NCBI GenBank assembly: GCA_014728975.1
Contig: WJKQ01000097.1
Span: 1-9,469 of the forward strand
Length of the DNA: 9,469 nt
Source: Candidatus Peregrinibacteria bacterium
GTDB taxonomy: Bacteria; Patescibacteriota; Gracilibacteria; UBA1369; LOWO2-01-FULL-3
Direction of reading: 5' to 3'
A program made the translations under genes and the position numbers. Numbering within the stretch: the stretch's first letter is position 1; each line of letters opens with the position of its first letter. Positions 5,248 to 9,469 of this stretch are shown in pieces. The notes under the pieces were generated by a model that ran no database searches, had not been told where the DNA came from, and saw only the letters and a program-made list of their open reading frames with translations.

Positions 5248-8200
5248 ATGAGAGCTATAAAATTTTTATATTTTCAAAACTTCAAAGAAAGCAGATTAAT
5301 TTTCAAAAACGGAGTCGAAGCCGCACCACCTGTAACACCAGAAGCAAAATTAGAAGACGAAAGAAAGCAAGTACAGACAAAAGAAATCAAACAACGAAAA
5401 GACGCAAGAGTAGAAACAAGTTTGACGAGCCCAGACAAAAAAAGTGATATTTTATCATCCCTGGACCGGGAAAAATTCGATAATATCCTGGAAAGAAATA
5501 AAATTGAAGGAACAACTATAGAATTAAGCTCATTGGACGGATTCGAAGTAAGCAGGTTAATAAAATTCTGTAACGAAAATCCTGAAAACTTCCCCAAAAT
5601 TCTAAAAAAAATTAAAGAAGCAGAAATCAAAGGAATTCAGTTAAATCAAAGCTCTCTTGAAATCTTACTGGGATATTATGAAATAAATGAAGAAGCTGTA
5701 AAAACTATAGTCAATTCGATAATAAATGAAAACAATTCATATGTGACCGCTTTTTTAATCAAAGCAACAGAAGTAATGGAAGAGAAAAAAACCATAAGAA
5801 AAAAGATTTTCAAAAAAATAAAAAACAACGAATCAGTCTATAAACAACTTGATACGACAGCATTGACATTATTGATCGAATCAGTCGGATACAAAACAAT
5901 TATCAAAAATACATCCTTCGAACAAAAGAGCTCACTGATCGGAACAGAAAAAATTGATACAAAAAACAAAAAAGAAATATTAAAGAATCTGCTGAATAAT
6001 AAAGAAATCAAACAGCCGGAAAACGCCGTACATTTAGCGGAAAGCCTCTATAAATTGGAGGAAAACAAAAAACTGTATGAAGAATTCTTAAAATTTCTGG
6101 ATAAAGGCCCCTTTTATTTAAAAAAAGAAATTGCAGAAAACGAAAGACTGAATCCGGAAATCAGAAAAGATGCATACGAGTTGGCAAAAGACAGACAGGA
6201 CGAAGTCGAAGACCCTGAAGCTCCGGAAATTCCGGAAAAATCCGAAGAAGAAAAAACCGCAATCGACAACGCGGGCATAGAAATAACCGACACCAGAGTA
6301 CAGTTTCCCATTGAAGGCGTGGAACGCAGCTTCATAAAAACCCCTGCATTTGTAAGTAAATTACAAAGATTAAAAAACCCTGAAGCAGTAAAACTTGCCT
6401 GCTATGAAAGGCTTTTAAAAATAATTACAAGAGACCACAGTATCGATGAAAACCACAAAGATTACAACAAACATGAAATTGCAACTGACGAAGCATTCGA
6501 AAAATCAAACAATAAACTAATAAGCGAAATTGCGAGACTAAGGAAAACTGTAGAAAAAGCACCGGCTGAGCCTGCCGTCACAAAAAAAGAAGAAAAAATC
6601 GGAGAGGCTCCGGAAGGAGCAGTACCCCCTGAAGAACGTGCTGAAGCGGCTCCTCCGCCAACAGAACGCCCGCAGAAACCCGCACCCGAAGCGGCTCCCC
6701 CGCCAGCAGAACGCCCGCAGGAACCCGCATTCGAAATACAACCAACAACAAGACCGGAATCAACCGAAGAAGAAAGAAAAGCAGACCAGTCACATGAATA
6801 CCTGGAAAAAACATTAATGACGAGAATAAAAGAGATATATCCGGACAAAGAAATAAAAATAAAAGAAAATTATCTGGAAATAACCATGACGACCGAACCG
6901 CCGGAATTTCCAAAATTTTACCTGGAACCCCAGCTCAACGAAGAAGGAAAAATGGAAAATCTTGTCCTGACCTACAAACGTTATTTTATCGGAGATGTTT
7001 TAAGAAAAACACCGGACAACCTTACAAACGAAGGAATCAAAAGTTTTCTCGAATATGAAAAAGAGGAAGCTCTTGAAGATATTAGAGATCACAAAGAATT
7101 TATAGGCAACCTAAAAGAAACCGATATCAAAGCTCCTGAAGGAAAAGGAGAAGTTGCAGAATTTCTTTTGAAATGGCCTTTTAAAATCCCGGATATTAAA
7201 AAAGATTTTACAGCAGGCGAAGATGTTATGGACCTAAAAGATGACGAAAATAAATGGTTTGCGGGCTTTGACAGACTGGAAGGCCATAATATTTATTACA
7301 CAACTTTTGAAGAACAGTTCGGAATGGCAACAAACGAAGTCCCCGAAAGAATGATGAGAATTATAGGCATTACAAGCAGTGTAAACTTTAACGATATTCT
7401 ACGCGAAGTGGCCAAAGACTACGCTCCCGGATACGACACCGATAATGTAGATGATTTTGAAAGCAAATTTAATGTAGATGATTTTGAAAGCAAATTTAAA
7501 GAATTGCTTGTCCTTTCAAGAAGCAATAATCCGGAAGCAATAAAAAACAGACCAATAACATTATACGAACTCCGAAGGATGTACGACCTTTACCTTGGAG
7601 GAATGAAAGTCCTTAAAACACTTGAAATAGACAGAGTAAAAACCATTGAAAGAGAGTCATTCGAACAAAAATATTCTCTACAGATAGAAACAGTTGAATC
7701 GACTGACGAAAAATGCGCTTTCAATAAATACTATAGCGTGAAAGACATAACCAAAGAAAAAATAACCAGTGAAAAAGGCAATTTCAGAATCGGCGTATCT
7801 CAAAAAGCTTTTGAAGAGTTTTTAAAAGTTGCTCATTCTTACCTTAAAGATACGGTAGATCCTGATTTTTCTCTTGATACAGTAAGAAAAAAATTTGAAG
7901 GAGGAGCATGGGAAACAGGAGATATTTTAAGAACAATTTTCAGGGCGTATCAATTTGACGAACTTGTATCCGTAAGAAAAATAGTCAAAAAAGAATCCAC
8001 AGAAAAAGGAATTACAAAAATGCTTCTGACAGATATACCTGAAAACTTTAAGGCGGATTCTTCTTCTGTCAAATTGCTGTTTGAGCGTTTTAAAGATGAT
8101 TCTCTTGGAGATGAAAAACTTTGGGGAGACTTGGATGCGCCAACCAAAGAAGAATCACACAAAATGAGACTGGCGGAAGTACAAAGTGAGCTCAGCGTAA

Positions 8201-9469
8201 GCGAAGAATCTTACAAACAAAAAGTTTTAAAATTATTAAAAACACATAGAACAACAAGAACCACAGAAGCAGACACCCTTGAATGGGCGTTTTCAAAAGC
8301 AGTGGATCTCGAAACCGATATGACATTAAGAAATATCGGATATTACTACGACGTCGAAGGACTTGAAATCAGAAGGTATTCATCACCGGAAGCCATAGTA
8401 GATAATTTATTTGGAAAACAAAATGTTGAAATAAGAAACAAGGAAGGAGAAAAAGAAAACTTAAGGCTCTACAATTTTGAAAACGGAGTAAAAATTATCA
8501 ATGAAAAAGCGGTAAAAAGATACATAGATCTTCTGATCTATAAGGGCCTGAAACGCAGAAGAAGAAAAGAAATTCATAGAGAAAGAATCTACAAATATGA
8601 CGAAATCATAGACCGCGAAATCGAAATATCAGAACACGACACACTCGACAGTTTTGTAAAAAGAGGAGGAAAAGAAAATGCCTGGAAAGCAATTCCGGGA
8701 CATAAACCTATCGAAGACACACTGACAAAAGAGCCTTTCAAAATCAGCAGAAAGGAAGTTCCTACAACCATGTATAATCTGCTAAAAGATCGAGACACAA
8801 TCAGCATGGAAACTATCGTAAATAAACTGCTAAAAAAGGACCTGGGAAATTTCGACAAAGTAAATGATGATTACGAAGACATAATAGATAAAAAAGAAGA
8901 ATTACGAGAAGAACTCGAAGATATCGAAGAAGAAATAAGTGAAGAAGCGCAACCATCAGAAGGAAAAATAAAAAAACTCAGAAAAATTCAAAATAACGCC
9001 GCAGAAATCGACGTAAAATATCACAACCTTAAGGTATACATCGATGGCGCAGCCATTCTCTTGCAAAGACTCGAAAAAGCCGGAACACATGTATCCATTG
9101 ACTATTCATTTGAAAGGCTTACGAAAACAAATCTACTCGACCAAGACATTCCGGAACTGGCGAATGAACAAATTGATCTTTTGAATGAAGGCTATATAGC
9201 CGAAAGAGAAAGAGGATATTCAAAACAAATGCTAGAAAGAGAAAATATTGACATCGAAACCCTTGATCTCTCCGGATCATATCTAATAAGAGAAATACAG
9301 CTAAAAGCTTTAAAAAAAGGATATCCCCCGTCCAGAGTTAAAGAAATCGAAAACAAATTACTCATAGCCGCAGGAGTTGGAATAGAAGGAAAAAGCATAT
9401 CGGGAGGAGGAGTAGGTTTCGTTGTACCGATAGAAGAAGGTTTTGCGGTAGAATTTGGTGTTACTCATA
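5248..9469 (+). CDS. Giant Lys/Glu-rich protein of unknown function, at least 1407 residues (cut by right edge)
   Basis: One open frame runs from ATG 5248 to the window end with no stop in 1407 codons; TAA TAA at 5221-5226 closes the frame upstream, so the start is well fixed. I recognise no known domain. Visible layout: N-terminus MRAIKFLYFQNFKESRLIFK, then a short APPVTPEAK linker (25-33); a mainly helical part (about 55-315); an acidic/Pro linker (about 318-345); a short module (about 345-437); a Pro/Ala/Glu-rich linker (about 440-510) with two 15-residue repeats (466-480, 481-495); a long alpha/beta-like body (about 511-1200) that contains a doubled nonapeptide NVDDFESKF (733-741, 742-750); a probable coiled coil (about 1206-1286); and a Gly/Val-rich segment (1372-1407) with alternating hydrophobics. 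No signal peptide or membrane helix is visible, so the visible part is probably cytoplasmic. Coding strand is purine-rich with many AGA, ATA, AAA and GAA codons. Leader lacks a Shine-Dalgarno sequence. It starts 96 bases from tpiA, divergently. Existence as a real gene is near certain from the frame length; function is unknown. Confidence 0.93.
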   Translation, partial: MRAIKFLYFQNFKESRLIFKNGVEAAPPVTPEAKLEDERKQVQTKEIKQRKDARVETSLTSPDKKSDILSSLDREKFDNILERNKIEGTTIELSSLDGFEVSRLIKFCNENPENFPKILKKIKEAEIKGIQLNQSSLEILLGYYEINEEAVKTIVNSIINENNSYVTAFLIKATEVMEEKKTIRKKIFKKIKNNESVYKQLDTTALTLLIESVGYKTIIKNTSFEQKSSLIGTEKIDTKNKKEILKNLLNNKEIKQPENAVHLAESLYKLEENKKLYEEFLKFLDKGPFYLKKEIAENERLNPEIRKDAYELAKDRQDEVEDPEAPEIPEKSEEEKTAIDNAGIEITDTRVQFPIEGVERSFIKTPAFVSKLQRLKNPEAVKLACYERLLKIITRDHSIDENHKDYNKHEIATDEAFEKSNNKLISEIARLRKTVEKAPAEPAVTKKEEKIGEAPEGAVPPEERAEAAPPPTERPQKPAPEAAPPPAERPQEPAFEIQPTTRPESTEEERKADQSHEYLEKTLMTRIKEIYPDKEIKIKENYLEITMTTEPPEFPKFYLEPQLNEEGKMENLVLTYKRYFIGDVLRKTPDNLTNEGIKSFLEYEKEEALEDIRDHKEFIGNLKETDIKAPEGKGEVAEFLLKWPFKIPDIKKDFTAGEDVMDLKDDENKWFAGFDRLEGHNIYYTTFEEQFGMATNEVPERMMRIIGITSSVNFNDILREVAKDYAPGYDTDNVDDFESKFNVDDFESKFKELLVLSRSNNPEAIKNRPITLYELRRMYDLYLGGMKVLKTLEIDRVKTIERESFEQKYSLQIETVESTDEKCAFNKYYSVKDITKEKITSEKGNFRIGVSQKAFEEFLKVAHSYLKDTVDPDFSLDTVRKKFEGGAWETGDILRTIFRAYQFDELVSVRKIVKKESTEKGITKMLLTDIPENFKADSSSVKLLFERFKDDSLGDEKLWGDLDAPTKEESHKMRLAEVQSELSVSEESYKQKVLKLLKTHRTTRTTEADTLEWAFSKAVDLETDMTLRNIGYYYDVEGLEIRRYSSPEAIVDNLFGKQNVEIRNKEGEKENLRLYNFENGVKIINEKAVKRYIDLLIYKGLKRRRRKEIHRERIYKYDEIIDREIEISEHDTLDSFVKRGGKENAWKAIPGHKPIEDTLTKEPFKISRKEVPTTMYNLLKDRDTISMETIVNKLLKKDLGNFDKVNDDYEDIIDKKEELREELEDIEEEISEEAQPSEGKIKKLRKIQNNAAEIDVKYHNLKVYIDGAAILLQRLEKAGTHVSIDYSFERLTKTNLLDQDIPELANEQIDLLNEGYIAERERGYSKQMLERENIDIETLDLSGSYLIREIQLKALKKGYPPSRVKEIENKLLIAAGVGIEGKSISGGGVGFVVPIEEGFAVEFGVTH
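6643..6732 (+). repeat. Imperfect 45-base tandem repeat, two copies, Pro/Ala-rich linker
   Basis: Copy 1 is 6643-6687 and copy 2 is 6688-6732; they match at 40 of 45 bases by eye. They encode EAAPPPTERPQKPAP and EAAPPPAERPQEPAF, residues 466-480 and 481-495 of the giant protein. The stretch is locally G+C-rich inside an A-rich gene. Such Pro/Ala/Glu repeats usually form extended flexible linkers between folded modules. Substitutions between the copies show the duplication is older than the exact 27-base one downstream. Confidence 0.92.
7444..7497 (+). repeat. Exact 27-base tandem duplication, two copies, in frame
   Basis: Positions 7444-7470 and 7471-7497 are identical over all 27 bases. Each copy encodes NVDDFESKF, residues 733-741 and 742-750 of the giant protein, and the frame is kept. 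Perfect identity, including third codon positions, points to a very recent duplication, strain variation, or an assembly artefact. No further copy follows: the next codons read KELLVLSR. Confidence 0.95.

Noticed and set aside
5248..5320. Signal peptide on the giant protein
   Set aside because: The N-terminus has only a short aromatic stretch broken by charged residues and lacks a hydrophobic core and cleavage site.
6462..6913. Minus-strand frames rich in Gly, Ala, Ser and Cys opposite the giant gene
   Set aside because: They are the complement of the Pro/Ala/Glu repeat and the purine-rich coding strand; the composition is an antisense by-product and the plus-strand frame explains the region.
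7444..7497. CRISPR-like direct repeats
   Set aside because: The two copies abut with no spacer, keep the reading frame and lie inside a coding sequence.
5871..7680. Possible repeated motif SFEQK at residues near 223 and 806 of the giant protein
   Set aside because: The similarity covers only about five residues and the flanks do not align, so chance is the simplest explanation.
5248..9469. Alternative code reading TGA as glycine (as in some candidate phyla)
   Set aside because: TpiA ends with TGA right after its normal C-terminal LVSGLK, and no in-frame TGA occurs in 1407 codons of the giant gene, so TGA is a stop here.

Overview
The window looks like a moderately AT-rich bacterial chromosome, most plausibly from a streamlined lineage such as the Candidate Phyla Radiation (Patescibacteria); this placement is inference. 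The reasons are tightly packed genes, a riboflavin kinase without its usual FAD synthetase half, a Mur ligase without its usual N-terminal domain, an archaeal-type triosephosphate isomerase, no convincing Shine-Dalgarno sequence before any gene, and a very large Lys/Glu-rich protein with no recognisable domain. The code appears standard: TAA, TAG and TGA are all used or avoided as stops.

Positions 1-3249 (minus strand) form a probable four-gene operon read right to left: a riboflavin kinase, a MurE-type Mur ligase, TruB (tRNA pseudouridine-55 synthase), then a WecA/TagO-type polyprenyl-phosphate sugar-1-phosphate transferase cut by the left edge. Gaps are only 15, 10 and 23 bases. The ligase and the transferase both belong to cell-envelope polymer synthesis on a lipid carrier.

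Positions 3279-4547 (plus strand) encode a polytopic membrane protein of the O-antigen ligase/polymerase family, which fits functionally with the sugar-phosphate transferase in surface polysaccharide assembly. Its 3' end overlaps the 3' end of the convergent tpiA (4492-5151, minus) by 56 bases. TpiA is of the archaeal type and is visibly richer in G+C than its neighbours.

Positions 5152-5247 are a compact divergent control region. A near-consensus sigma70 promoter (TTGACG, 17 bases, TATAAT, with an extended -10 TG) drives the plus strand, and a second promoter (TTGAGC, 17 bases, TATAAA) drives tpiA. Their -35 boxes share one base, forming the inverted repeat TTGAcgcTCAA.

Positions 5248-9469 are one uninterrupted reading frame of at least 1407 codons that runs off the right edge. 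It has modular structure: acidic and proline-rich linkers, an imperfect 45-base tandem repeat, an exact 27-base tandem duplication, a predicted coiled coil, and at the edge a change to a Gly/Val-rich, beta-like pattern. Its function is unknown and it is the most interesting item here. No RNA gene, CRISPR array or insertion sequence was seen, and no gap between genes exceeds 100 bases.
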